A stretch of DNA of 64,000 bases from Thelephora terrestris (taxonomy: Eukaryota; Basidiomycota; Agaricomycetes; Thelephorales; Thelephoraceae): positions 372,001-436,000 of the forward strand of contig WIUZ02000010.1 in NCBI GenBank assembly GCA_015956445.1, in the 5' to 3' direction. The notes below the pieces were generated by a model. It was not told the DNA's origin and ran no database searches. It was given only the letters and a program-made list of their open reading frames with translations. Of the stretch, positions 1 to 11,698 are shown one piece after another (position 1 is the first letter of the stretch; each line of letters begins with the position of its first letter). A program made the position numbers and the translations under genes.

Positions 1-540
1 AGGTTCGGCACCAAATTGTCCCATTCAGGACGTGCTCACAGACAAATAACACGGAAATTCAGGGCACGTGGATTCTTGAAACCCAGGAGCTCCGAAAAAA
101 GTTGCGTGTGGTCCGTGAAGGGGGTCCCGGGGGAAGCGGTGCACTCGTGCGAATAATTAAATATGATGGCAAGGAAAGGGAGCCGAAGTGGATGGACATC
201 GAACCAGGTATGGCTTCCGATTTCGGGGCATGATTCCTGTGTTTGATACTCACAATCCGAAAGACAAGTTCGAGACCCTGTGCCAGGTGGTTGCTGATAT
301 TTCTGCAGTGCCGCCCTCGTCGATACTTGGGAGTTCGGGGGCAATGCGCTACCACTATGAGTTTGATATGGTGCTTTTTATGGGCCTTCCTGAAATGAGG
401 GCCCAGATACGCTGGGTCGACTATTCTACGGTGTGTCCTCTCTCGAATACATCCCGTTTCACTCTTTTCTGACTGCGCAAACCAAGGGGGAGGAGAAAAG
501 GTGAACTCCAGTGTTTCGCAGATTATTTTATGCCTGGGCT
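1..540 (+). CDS. 3' end of a probable Hsp70-like ATPase gene (5' truncated by window edge)
   Basis: A reading frame enters from the window edge and contains RIIKYDGKEREPKWMDIEP. A probable intron follows (GT at about 212, AG at about 288), after which the frame continues as DKFETLCQVVADISAVPP and then LPEMRAQIRWVD. This order (a short beta-rich segment, a polar 'W..D' stretch, then 'ADIS', then 'AQI.W') resembles the C-terminal tail of the large Agaricomycete family of Hsp70-like actin-fold proteins. No part of the ATPase domain lies in the window, so the call rests on the tail alone. The frame after about 430 seems to enter another intron and the exact stop is not resolved. The family assignment is from memory and tentative; it could be an unrelated hypothetical protein. 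Confidence 0.35.
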
Positions 541-905
541 AACTTAAGATTGCCCGGGTTGCAGCGTCGAAGCGGAAATTGTGTACGAAGACGTGTCGTA
601 GAGCAGTTGCGCTGGCCCGTGGGTAGAGGTTTCCCCTTCAGAGATGGTGGGTTGGGTCCTAAGCTCGTATCGCAATAACATTTGCCTGAAGAACATGTTA
701 GATTGAGGGGGCTCTTGCGCCTCGTTCAGCGATGGCTGGGTACTCGGTTTGGTGTGGCGTGGCAGGGTGGGCTTATCCCAGCTCGACGCGTACAGCACGG
801 TGACAAGTACACAGACGGTTTCCACGTCCTTTTTGAGATTTTTTTTGGTAACATTCGTGCATGTGCAAATCGATGAAAAACTCTGCGACTGTTATCTAGT
901 CAACG
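541..905. other. intergenic, no gene seen
   Basis: This stretch separates the edge gene from the convergent end of the P450 gene. Short overlapping frames exist on both strands, but none has motifs or splice-compatible neighbours. Confidence 0.5.
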
Positions 906-3032
906 CTAGGAGTGTTTGCAATCTGGGAGGGTAGAGATCTCGAGATCCAGCCTCGTACCCGCTCCCCGATCCCCTGGTATGGTGGGGATCATGGTCGCAG
1001 CCCCGGTCCTTCTCACACCTTTGTAGTTTTCTGGTAGGCGGAATTCGAAGTTCGATAATAGCTCCACGATCACTGTCTGTGCCTCAAGAAGACTGAATCT
1101 CCACCCTGTGAATGATGAGTCACATGGCATCAATGGGGTCAAAAAGTCCTCACCGATGCAGGCATGTGGACCGTGACCGAAAGAGATCAAGTTGCTGTAG
1201 ACGCCGACCAAGCCAGGGATGTCATCCAACTTGTTGTCCAACCACCGATCGATATCGAAATCGTGCACGTTGTTGCCGAATACCCTCGGTAACCTATTGT
1301 AACCGGAGATGTTGATCCAGACGTTCTGGCCTTTTGAAACAGGGATCTCCGTCATCGAATTTCCGCTTGGAAGTTTGAGCGGTTCCGATAAGGGAATCAC
1401 TTCGTCTTCGACAGCCTGCCTGGCCCTCGTGAACACAACCGGATGAATCCTTAGCGTCTCCTTTATACCAGAGAATGAGTTTGCGACCGCCGGATCCCAT
1501 CGTAAAGCTGTGATATACCTTGATCAACGCGGTGAGCAATGGCATCTTCTCGTAGTGACTGAACGGTATCTCGTCGATGCTGGTGCTCTTCAAGGCATCG
1601 CGCTTGGCTTGGAGAATCTCTTCACGGAGTCGTCCCTGGATTTCAGGGTTCTTTGCCAGCTCCCAAAGGGCGAACGCGAGAGTGGATGCAGTGGTGGTGT
1701 CTGTGAGGGGACGGTCAGGCACGAAGGGTTTTCAGCCGGTAAATAGAACTTACAACCAGCGAAGGTGATCGTACTACACTCTGTCGATGAGCGTCTGGAA
1801 GGAGAGTTTGAAAGGATCAGAACCTACGTGATTCCGGAGGTAATCTCCTCATCTGACATCCTCCGCTGCGGATCCTCCCTGGCATTCGCACGTAGGAGCA
1901 GGGACATGAGGTCCTTACCTCCCTCTAAGCCTTTCTTCATCTCATCTTGTTTCTCTGCCATAACTTCTGCGGCTATACCGGTGATAGTGTCGCGAGTCTG
2001 GCTGATGTATTTGTACTTTTTTATCGGGAGCTGGTGAATCATCTGGGTAATCGTTTCTGGAAGAAGCTCCGCAACGAAGGTGGCGAAAAGCTGGTACTTG
2101 GAATCGTTTCCTAGGGACTGGGCTCTAACGAAGGCACAGAGTCAGCGAATCAATCTAATCCTGGCAGCGTGTTGGATTTATGACCGCTAGCCCTGATTGT
2201 CATGGACTTACTCGAGTTTTCTCATCACCGCTTTCAATTTGTCTTGCTTATTATCGAGAGCACCGAACTGGTGCTCGAAGGCGGCTGATTGCAATGATGA
2301 GGCGGATTGGGGAGGAAAGACGGGCAACTCACCGTCGCCGGTAATGTCCAGAGTCACGCGGCTGGTGTAGTCATAGACATCGATTTTCAGACTCTGGCGG
2401 TCGGAGTCCCCGGCGATCTCCTGTTTGAGCACTTGAACTAGCTGAGGAGGTCATGTGCATCAGTGCGGCTTGCCATGGTTGGTGAGGCAAACCTTTTGGG
2501 TATGGCGGATAAAAACGGGGAGGAGATTCCGCAAGTGAGAGAAACCAAAGGCAGGCTGCATGACTCTGCGCTGTCTCCTGTGGTCGTCGACGTCGGCAAC
2601 GCCGAGAGTGGGCCCGAAGAGCATCCTGAGCAAGTTCCTAGTGTGCTTCTGAAGGACGAACGAATGCGAATTCGTGTAAACGTGTTGTATCGCCTTGGGA
2701 TCCGAAATCATAAGGTATTCCTCCTGAGAAACTAGGTCAGGAATCACGATAGGTCATAGTGGAAAGTTATGTACTCCGAGGAGGCCGTACACTTTGAATA
2801 CCTGCCCATACTCCTCTTGCCATCGAATTTGGGATTCGCCGGCCTCTTTAAAGTATAGGTCGGTCAGGTTTCCGAAGAATGGATCGCTCTTCTCCGGGCC
2901 CGGGACATAGGAGATGGAAATGCGTTTGTGCCGAGCATAGAGCACGTGGAAGCAGCATACTGTGGCGAATGCTACAGTCAGTTGCAAGAAGGAGGCCTGG
3001 GGAATAATTTCGAGCAAGGTCCACGTTCTCAT
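906..3032 (-). CDS. cytochrome P450 monooxygenase
   Basis: This is a membrane-anchored haem-thiolate monooxygenase of fungal microsomal type; its substrate is unknown. The start at 3032 opens with a hydrophobic N-terminal anchor, then a proline-containing hinge (YVPGPEKS). Splicing short introns gives a continuous chain: HRRQRRVMQPAFG (C-helix WxxxR region), the I-helix ITFAGYTTTAS, the ExxR motif KETLRIHPVV, the PERF-like FDIDRWLDN and the haem loop FGHGPHACIG. Introns are seen at about 2760-2710, 2470-2425, 2335-2290, 2200-2130, 1840-1790, 1760-1705, 1515-1460 and 1150-1105. The last one lies directly after the haem-loop glycine. No frameshift was found, so the gene looks functional. The I-helix has Thr where an acidic residue is usual. 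The CYP family cannot be assigned by eye. Confidence 0.9.
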
Positions 3033-3930
3033 CTTGGAGGATGAAGCGAAAGAAGGTCAATGAAGGCTTACGAGTTTTATACCCGCGAAGCCCCCGCGGT
3101 GGTATACTTAGCCTTCAAAATCTTCATGCGTGGAGCGCGGTATACATACGGGATTCAGCGGAGATATAGTTGTTCCCGGTTGATGTTTGCACGCTGATAT
3201 CCGCTCATGATAACAAGATCGCCATGCTCCAGTCTGTATCAGGAATTTGCGAAGGGAGAACCCGTATGTGATTGAGCAGAGTCAACGGGTGGTCATGTGG
3301 CTCCTCTACAGAGTCCGCACGTTCTGAATTCCCGGAAGACCACAAGGCAAATAGGATCGCATTGACATCTGCGGCGCCAATTCACAAGTTTTGAAAACCA
3401 AGTGTAGAACACGTCTCCGAGGAGGAATAGTAGGTTTCCGAGGGTTTTGTCGGTCGATAACAGCCTGTAGAACGTGCGAGATAGCACCCCATTTTGAAGT
3501 TACATGACTGTCTAGCTTGCATGGATGTTGAGGCCCGCCTTTGTACTAGCAGACCAAGGTGCCGAATGGGTGAGGTAGGAACTCAGCGGTCGCCGGAACG
3601 ATGGAAAGTCGTACCGTTAGGCACTATCCAAGAATCACGAAATATCAGCAACATCCCACCGTTGGCATCAAATGCATGTGCATGGGCAGTCCAACCAGTG
3701 CTGAGAAGCCTACCACGTCGCGAGGCACTGCGTGTGCGGTAGTATTCCTGCCCGCAGTGGCGAGTTCGGCTGCAGGGAATCAAATTGGATGGCCCGGTTT
3801 CGATTTTGAGAACAAATCATGGGACGCGGGGCGCACGTGACTTATTCAGTGGACTTTTGGTCGCTTGGCTATCAAACAAAAATCTTTACTTCCACTCCTC
3901 ACATCCACCAGATACTACGCCACCTTCCAG
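3033..3930. other. intergenic between divergent P450 and importin genes
   Basis: About 900 bp lie between the starts of two divergently transcribed genes, so both promoters should be here. I see no convincing additional coding frame. Short frames at 3494-3840 overlap on both strands and have no recognisable motif. Confidence 0.5.
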
Positions 3931-6900
3931 ATGGACCTCAAAGCTCTGACGAGTCTATTTGCCACTACACTCAGTCCAGATCCTAACGTTCGCAAGGCGG
4001 GAGAACTGCAGATCAGGAAGGTATATCGCCGTCTGAGCGTCTGGAAAGTGGACGATTTTAACCAATACCGTTAGATTGCTGGTCAGGAGGGTATCATAGT
4101 TGCTCTCCTGCAGATCATATCGGCCGAGGGCGTTGACAAGTTCGTGTTTGACGCGTGTTCCATCGTGCTACAGCCACTCATTAACGATGTTTTCACAGTG
4201 CTACTCGTCAGGCGTGCGCCGTTTGGCTCAAAAATCGCGTCCACACATGCTACGACATAGATTCCTCCGAGATTCGACCGGATCGTACCCCGATTTCTCA
4301 GCCTGACTGTGATGCACTCAAGTCGTCTCTCCTCCCTCTCCTTGCTTCCACTCCCTCCCGACCCATTTCCATCCAACTGGCTGCAACTCTCAAGGATATC
4401 ATCATCCGCGATTTCCCTGAGAAATGGCCCAACCTCTTCTCAGATATCAACAAGCTTTTAGCGAGCGGAGATATTCGTGAAGTTGTTGCAGGCTGCCAGG
4501 CCAGCTTAGAGCTGATAAAGGCATTCGAGTACGTGGCCACCTAATCTCCGAAAACCCTTGTGCCCAGCTGATTCACTTAGTAGGGCTCGTCGAAAAGTAC
4601 TTCCAGAACTGTTGCCGCAACTTTTGCCGACGCTGGTCAACATCGCTACCCAATCCTTATCTGCTCCGCATCCCGGAAGCTCACAGGAAATTCCGATGCT
4701 CCTCCACTACATTCTCAAGACATACATGAAAACCACGCTTCTTCAACTTAGCGGTCACCAGATGAGCAACGAGAGCTTGGTTCCGTGGGGGCGGCTGTTC
4801 TTCCAGGTTATCAATCTCCAGCTTCCCAGTGACGCGGTGCCTACAAACGAAGACGAACGGGAACGATGTGAATGGTGGAAGGCCAAGAAGTGGGCATATG
4901 CTACCCTTGGCCGCCTCTACCGCCGATACGGTGATCCATCTCAGCTCCCCAGCACTCTCAAGGATGAGTACGGTGCTTTCGCTGACAGTTTCGTGAACAC
5001 CTTCGCCCCTGAGATCATTAAGGTTTACTTGCACCAAGTCGAGCTCTTTGTTTCTGGCCAAGCCTGGTTGTCGAAAAAATGCCAGTATTATATCTTCACC
5101 TTTTTTTCCGACTGCATCAAGCCCAAGTCTACTTGGCACCTCATTAAGCCTCACTTCGAGACGCTGGTGTCCTCCTTTGTATATCCTCAGATGACTTTTA
5201 CCCCCGCTAAAGAGGAACTCTGGCATACTGACCCCGTAGACCTTGTCCGCCAGCAAGTCGGTGAGCACCATCACATACCTGCCGGCCTACACCTCAGACT
5301 AATTATCTCACAGATGACGGTGATTACTTCGATACCCCTCTCGTCGCGGCGACGACCTTCCTCGTCCAGCTGGTGAAGAGTCGAACGAAAGTTACTTTCA
5401 GGCCAATTCTCACCTTCATCAACAACGTCCTGCGCTCAAACCCCGAGGCCCCTCGGAAGTATGGTGCTCTCAACATGACCGTCAGCCTCGCGCCTTTCAT
5501 CATGAGGCATCCGGATGTCAAAGATGGCATGGAGCAGTTCTTAATGGAACGCGTTCTGCCATGCTTCGGTGCCCCCGAGCCGTACCTCCGCGCCGTAGCT
5601 TGTGAGGTGCTCTGCTCTGTTGAGAAGGTTGGCGTGAAGTGGGGGGATGAACAGGTTCGTAGAGCGATGCGTTGCGGGTAATTGCGGTTAACACCCTCTG
5701 CAGAACCTCCATCACCATTTCTCCGCCGTCGTTGCCGCAATGTCGGACGAGGAGCTACCCGTAAAGGTCCACTCTATTTTGGCCTTGACTCAAATGATTA
5801 TCATCCACGATTCTAGTGTGTAGCCTTATCTCACCCTTTGCCTCCACTAATATCTAGTATCTAGTCCGCAATGTCGTTGCTTCACAAATCGGCAAACTTG
5901 TACAAGGTAGCAAACGTTACATTTCTTGTGTGTTGCAGATGCTTATCCTCGTACAGACCTTCTTAAACTTTGCGATGAAACCGAGTTGGAATCCTTGAAC
6001 TCCAGCCTTAAGGCTATCGTCGCCTACTATCACGAGGAATTGCTCCCGGTCGCGGTTGAACTAACCGTTCGTTTGGTACGTGACCTCTCTGTGCTCATCC
6101 ACAATCTTCCTCACCTCGAGAGTATAGTGCGACACCTACATGCGTTTAGCTGGGGAGGTCGCCTCGAAGAGCGGGGAAACCTCTGATCAAGATATCAGTA
6201 GCCCTTTCGAATTTGATGGTGGGGAGGACAAGGAGATTGCCGCCATGAATATCGCTCAGACGATCGGAACGGTCATCTCCGCCGTCGAGACCTCTCCAGA
6301 AATCTTGGCACAGGTGCAAGACGTTATTGCACCAATTGTCGTCTTCACTTTGGAGAAACAATTGATCGGTAACGCTTCTTCATTGAAACCGCAAAGGACG
6401 TTGGTAACATTCTTGGATTGCAGATCTGTTCGACAACGCGTACGAGCTTATTGATAGCACGACGTTCAAGCTGCGCAAGATATCTCCAAACCTGTGGCCG
6501 ATCTTTGAACTGACTTACAAAGCCTTGAAGACACATGCCATCAATTGGATAGAGGGTCGGTGCATCCCGCAGCACCGCTTCCTGAATTGTCGCTGAGTGT
6601 TTCTTAAAACAGAAATGATACCCACCCTCGACAACTTCCTCTCGTACGGCTCGGACGTGTTCAAGACGAGAGCCGACTACAGAAATATGATCGTCGACAT
6701 CTACACCACCGTGTTGAACAGCGACAGCCTGGGAGAGAACGATTTCATCAATGGGTCAAAACTTGCTGATTCTATTCTCTTGAACCTTCGAGGTCACGTT
6801 GATGATGTAAGCATCTTGGTTTGCTTGAAACCCGGTGACAAAAGCTCACGGCATCTACAGTACTTGCAAGTCATCGTTAACACCGCTTTGGCCCATTTTG

Positions 6901-7851
6901 ATTCCGCGAAGACGAACAAATTCCGGTTGTCTAACCTGGAAGTATTGATAAACTGCGTCTTGTATAATCCCGCAGCTGCGTTGCATTTTATCGAGGCATA
7001 TAGCCCCGGAATGGCTGGCACTTTCCTTGATCGGTGGTTCGCGGCTATCAAGGAGGAGAACGGGCTGCCGAGGGTGTATGATAAGAGGTTGACCATCATT
7101 GCGTTGAGTGCCTTGATGGAGATGGAACGGTCGACGATTCCCGAGCCGCTGAGCAAGGCATGGCCATTTATGGTTTCTGGAGCCTTGAAGGTGTTCGATG
7201 GTTTGCCTAAAGCTGTGGCTGGTAAGCGATCCGTCCTGCTCATGGTGTAGGTTCTGATCGTTGTGTGCCGTTCTCAGCCAGGAAGGAATTAGAAGATACA
7301 TTTGAGGACGATGAGGAGTTTGAAGATGATGACGAAGATTACTTGAACATGAACGAAGACGAGGGTACGCCCGTCACTTTCCGGGAGAGTGCGCTTGATC
7401 TAATCATGTTCCGTAGGTGACGTTTGGGACGAAGAGTCTGCTTACATGGAGGTACTTGCAAAGGAGGTGAGTGGATGCAAGCGGTGTTGTGCACTCAATG
7501 CTGACGACGGCCGAATAGGGAGCTCGCCTGCGTGCGATGAACGAGAAACGTGAAGGGGGTTATCCAGGCTCTGATTCGTCGTCGGAAGAGGAGGAGATCG
7601 AGGAGGAACTCGGATACTTTAGCCCGTTGGACACCGTGAACCCATACGAGACGTTCAAGAGCGCTTTGACGAGTTCGTTCGGCTCACTATTGTCTTCATG
7701 GCCCTGCGTTGTGCTGACACCTTCCCCGACAGACTTCCAACAAAAGAACCCTGCAGCATACCAGGCGGCGACGACGTCGTTGGATGTGGAGCAGCAGACT
7801 TCCTTGATGGAGGTGATGAAAAAGGCTGAGCTTCCTCAAGCCCAGGCGTAG
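3931..7851 (+). CDS. importin-7/8 type karyopherin-beta (Sxm1/Nmd5-like)
   Basis: This is a nuclear transport receptor of the importin-beta superfamily, expected to carry cargo through nuclear pores with Ran-GTP. The ATG at 3931 starts MDLKALTSLFATTLSPDPNV, the classic first HEAT repeat. After an intron comes GQEGIIVALLQII, and then ATRQACAVWLKNRV, the conserved 'K N R V' helix of the importin-beta N-terminal domain. The chain continues through helical HEAT-like segments (for example KKWAYATLGRLYRRYGDP, PLVAATTFLVQLV, PEPYLRAVACEVL, SPNLWPIFELTYKAL). It ends in an acidic cluster (EDTFEDDEEFEDDDEDY) typical of importin-7/8 tails, then KNPAAYQAATTSL and a stop at 7851. There are more than ten short introns, with borders such as AA|GTTCGT..CACAG near 4139-4198. 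The frame can be followed end to end without defects. Choosing between Sxm1 and Nmd5 orthology is not possible here. Confidence 0.92.
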
Positions 7852-8827
7852 GCGACTGGGAAGCCGAGGTGTAGCTTCTAGAGCGCGGTGGAGCTATCGT
7901 ACGTATTTGTTGGGTCGATGGTGTTGATTCGTCGATGTGTTGTCCTTTTCTCTCTCTCTCAATATCGCTTCTGTTACATCTACTTGTGCAACCACTTACC
8001 CGTATTCTCGAGAACGGTCTGTATGCTTGAGGTCTGCGGGGTATAGAGTCAGTTCAATGTCATCATTGGGTGATGATTGATAAGCAACCGCTCACGGACT
8101 CTGCTTCTCAGCGGGACGTGTTACGGGGATAAGTATATCAAAGGCCCCAAAAATGGTGATGGAATATGGTTTGATTTAGTTTGATTGCGGCCTCAGGTGA
8201 CGATATTTGCAGCGTTGTCCACGTGAGGGCCGTAAACCGCTATAGCGCATTTAATTTCCTCATTCTCGTTCGGCCCTTTCTCCATGCTCTCCGAGGGTCG
8301 GGTATCGGATGAGGTCAAGTGATACTCAGGGCAGGTTTTCCACGACCACTCGGGTTGAGCGCTTGAGCGATCAAATACCGACGGATCTGAATCCGCATAT
8401 TCATTTTTTTTGATCCGAACGTGTGGGCGGGGGCCGAAGTCACTGCACTGCTGGTACATCTTGCTTTGTTGCGAGTGAGCAGTACGAATGACAGAGGTAA
8501 GTAGAGGCGTTGGCGAACAGGGATTCAACCTATCGGCGACCGTGCGGGTTTTGCGAATTCGAGGAAGCGAGTGGGTCGGAATCAGAGGGGGCGGGAGAAT
8601 TGTTTGGACTTGTGGTGGTCCCCTCGTCGGCATTTTCGTGCCGATCGCTTGTTGACTGCCTCCGGGCACCCTGAAAGATGTTTTACTATTAAGTTGCCCT
8701 GTGGGCGGATGCAGGCTTCCATCTAGTCCCCCTTGACTCGAGACGGTGTCGTCTGTAACCCGACGGAACCCTCTTCGCCCCCGCCCCCCGCCTCCTTTCC
8801 ACCCCCTGATTCAAAGTTCAACTCGAC
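7852..8827. other. intergenic, 3' region of importin and 5' region of MFS gene
   Basis: A CT-rich tract (about 7949-7962) follows the importin stop. A 158-codon frame on the minus strand (8669-8193) has no recognisable motif and an unremarkable composition, and I do not call it. A pyrimidine-rich stretch at 8765-8815 just before the MFS start fits a fungal core promoter/leader. Confidence 0.5.
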
Positions 8828-10792
8828 ATGGCTTCTCAACAAAGACCGATATCGACCCAGACGCTCGAAGTGGGTCCAGAGTCGAACGAACGGCGGTGGA
8901 CTTCAGACGGATCTGTGACTGTGAACGTTTCTGAAGAGCAACCGTCGGAAAAGAAGGAGGAGGAGGACGTAGAAGCAAGCCCAACCATTCCTACACCTCC
9001 AGTGGACGATTTCCCCGATGGTGGCTTGGCGGCTTGGTCTGTGGTCTTTGGCGTGAGTTAATTGACCACCTCCTCGTGTTTTCGTTTTTTTTTCTGACGA
9101 GCCGACCGTGATCCACGTAGTCCACCTGTGCCATCTTCGCGACGTAGGTTCCTCTCTACGACTGAACACTGAATCATCGGCTCACTCTGGCGGTATTTTT
9201 TTTTCTGCAGATTCGGTCTCGTTAACGCCTGGGGAGTGAGTGAACTCTAAACGCATTCATTTGTTCACGTAACGGCTAAACCCCAAAAGGTGTTCCAATC
9301 ATATTACAAACGAATCCTCATTCCGGAAACCGACACCTCCACGATGTGAGTAAACGGTTTTCATCAACGGATTTTCCGGCCTTTTATTGAATACCCGGTT
9401 GGCAGCGCGTGGATTGGGTCCATTCAGGTACGAAGCGCCCTCCCCCCACCCCAACACCGACCGTGAGCTCACACGCAAATACAGTATGCGTTGGTTTTCT
9501 TTCCCGGACTTATCGCGGGGCGGCTGTTTGACCTTGGCTATTTCAAGCGAACCATGTTCATCTCCAGGTCCGTTCGGCGATTCCATCCGCATCACTCACT
9601 ACCATCATCTGATTCTCCAAACCAGCGTGATTCTTGCCGTGGCTACGGTGCTCACCGCCGAATGCCAGGAATTCTGGCAACTGCTCCTTTGCCAAGGCCT
9701 TTTGACCGGGTTTTGTTGCGGGATGATCTTCAGTCCGATCCCTGCCGTTGCCTCCCAGTGGTTTAAGACACGGAGGGCGTTGGCGTTCGGAGTCATGTCC
9801 ACCGGTTCGTCGCTTGGCGGAACGATCATCCCGATAGCAGCCAGTAATTTGATTGAACTCATCGGGTATGTTATATTCTCTGGCGATGACCGTGGCTAAC
9901 AAGTTTCTTCCAGGTTCAAGTGGACGATGCGTGTCATCGCCCTCATCGAACTCTTCATGCTCACGATTGCGAACTTGGTGAGGATTCAAGTGCAGGCCAG
10001 GGCCGTCGTTTTCTCACGGGGTTGCATCTCAGACCCTCAGAAGGCGGATCGAAGCTCGTAAACAAACCGGGCCCTTCTTCGCTTGGCACGACTTCAAAAA
10101 ACCTGCGTTCAATGTGTTCGCCATCGGAGGAATTCTAAATTTCCTGGGTCTCTTTACACGTATGTTTCCGCCCCTGTCATCGTTTCGCAACTGATGTGAA
10201 CTATCTACAGTACTGACCTTCATCGATCTGAGCGCTACCAGTATCGGGATCTCGCCGAAATTCTCCTTCTACTTGGTCTCCATCACGAACGCAGGGTCAG
10301 GTTTGGGACGGGTCTCTTCAGGTCTCCTTGCCGACAGATTCGGGGCGCTCACCGTAACTGGCCCGCTAACCCTCATGTGTGCGATCATGACGTACATCTG
10401 GCCGTTCGTCTCAACGAAGGGAGCCCTGATTGCGATCGGAATCGTGTATGGGTTCTGTTCTGGCGCATACGTTTCTTTGCTGCCGGTGCCGCTCATGATG
10501 ATGGGCGACATGCATGATGCTGGAAGGAGGACGGGCAGCTTTTTGACGTGCATCGCGCTCGGAGCTGTCGCTGGACCCCCGATTTCTGGCGCTATCGCCC
10601 AGGCCACCGACGGGTTCAAGTCCGTCGGTTACTACGCAGGTACTATCGCGACCCTGTTCATTGATCCTCGATATCTTGCTAAAAACGTCCCCTTCTGCTT
10701 CTAACCCCTTAGGATCGTGTATCCTTGGAGCCGTCGGATTCATGTACCTCACGAAATACCTGATGACCGGCTCTTTGCGCGGAAAGTGCTGA
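8828..10792 (+). CDS. MFS transporter, monocarboxylate permease (MCT/Mch) type
   Basis: This is an integral membrane secondary transporter of the major facilitator superfamily. The ATG at 8828 gives a polar, Glu-rich cytosolic tail of about 60 residues, then DGGLAAWSVVFGVS, the signature that opens TM1 in the fungal monocarboxylate-porter subfamily. Next come FGLVNAWG and, after introns, FFPGLIAGRLFDLGYFKRT (the MFS motif A loop), WQLLLCQGLLTGFCCG, a WFKTRRALAFGV loop and a second half with GSGLGRVSSGLLADRFG and AIGIVYGFCSGAYVSLLPV. The last exon ends KYLMTGSLRGKC, stop at 10792. At least seven short introns are needed, for example around 9055-9115, 9235-9290 and 9870-9914. No disablement was seen. 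Relatives include the yeast Mch proteins, some of which move riboflavin or are unassigned, so the substrate is unknown. Confidence 0.9.
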
Positions 10793-11233
10793 TGAAAACC
10801 TCCTTTAGACCCCCCGGTTTACGGCAATTCCAATACCCCTCCGACCTAACACCGTTAACATCACCGTCGATCTCCTTCACATATAAGGGCGATACCCCGC
10901 GCATGAATAAGCCCTTAAACTCAACTCTCCCGTAACCGTTTGGGCGGAAACCCCCTCCACCCACTTGACGACCCACCCCTTATCATGAAGTCATCCTCCT
11001 TGCCCTCGCATCCCCTCGTTTTTCACGCAGAGAACCCCGTATATCTTTCGCACTGTAGCAGCTTATACAGACCATCGTCCTTCTTGTTTTCCCCACCCCG
11101 CTTTTTCTCGTTCGTCACATGTAGTAGTACTGTACGTTTCGGTACGAATCATGATGTGAAAAGAAATCAATTGTCGTTTTCATCGAGCTAGCTGACCTTG
11201 CGCGCTTGAGATTGAGGTGCCTCCTAATCATCA
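10793..11233. other. 3' flank of MFS gene, no gene seen
   Basis: Short pyrimidine-rich frames only; nothing that looks coding. Confidence 0.5.
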
Positions 11234-11698
11234 TCATGCGGTTTTGCTCAGGGCTGCGATGCTTGTGATCCCAAAGCGGAAGGATCTCTTCTTTATTTGG
11301 GTTTCCGTGTGCCATAAATAGATATTCTGTGGGACGGTCGGCCCCTCGATGCATACTGGGCACCCGATCGTCGAATTGGGGGGAAACACCCATCGAGGAT
11401 CATCCGTGCCATAAACCCTCACGAACGAACTACGAACGAAAGATTCATTCGAGGCGTTGGCGAAAACCACGTGGCACCCGCCCGCCATTATCCTTCCTGA
11501 CCACACTTCCAGCAACCCTTCGACATCAACCTCTTCGGTTGAGTTGAACCTTGGGACCCACTTGAATTCCGTTGTTTCGTTGCGGCTGGTCGGCCCTCTC
11601 ACAAGCATGAATCTCCGCGACCACTGAGGGCTGCTATGAAGGCTCCCGACGCCGCGACTGCTACTCGCGGACAGGAACAGACAGGCTGAACGTGTCAC
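11234..11698 (-). CDS. hypothetical single-exon frame, 154 codons
   Basis: An uninterrupted minus-strand frame from 11698 to 11234. It contains a central Val/Gly/Trp-rich segment (VDVEGLLEVWSGRIMAGG), several N-glycosylation-type Asn sites (FANASNES, PPNSTIG) and two cysteines (CPVC). I do not recognise a family. It has no good signal peptide, although the first 15 residues are Ser/Leu rich. It sits at the edge of the CpG-poor repeat-like block, so it may be a remnant rather than a gene. Confidence 0.2.
   Translation of the reverse strand: MTRSACLFLSASSSRGVGSLHSSPQWSRRFMLVRGPTSRNETTEFKWVPRFNSTEEVDVEGLLEVWSGRIMAGGCHVVFANASNESFVRSSFVRVYGTDDPRWVFPPNSTIGCPVCIEGPTVPQNIYLWHTETQIKKRSFRFGITSIAALSKTA

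Noticed and set aside
8193-8669. 158-codon minus-strand frame between importin and MFS genes
   Set aside because: No motif, no supporting splice structure and no paralog; length alone is expected by chance in GC-rich intergenic DNA.
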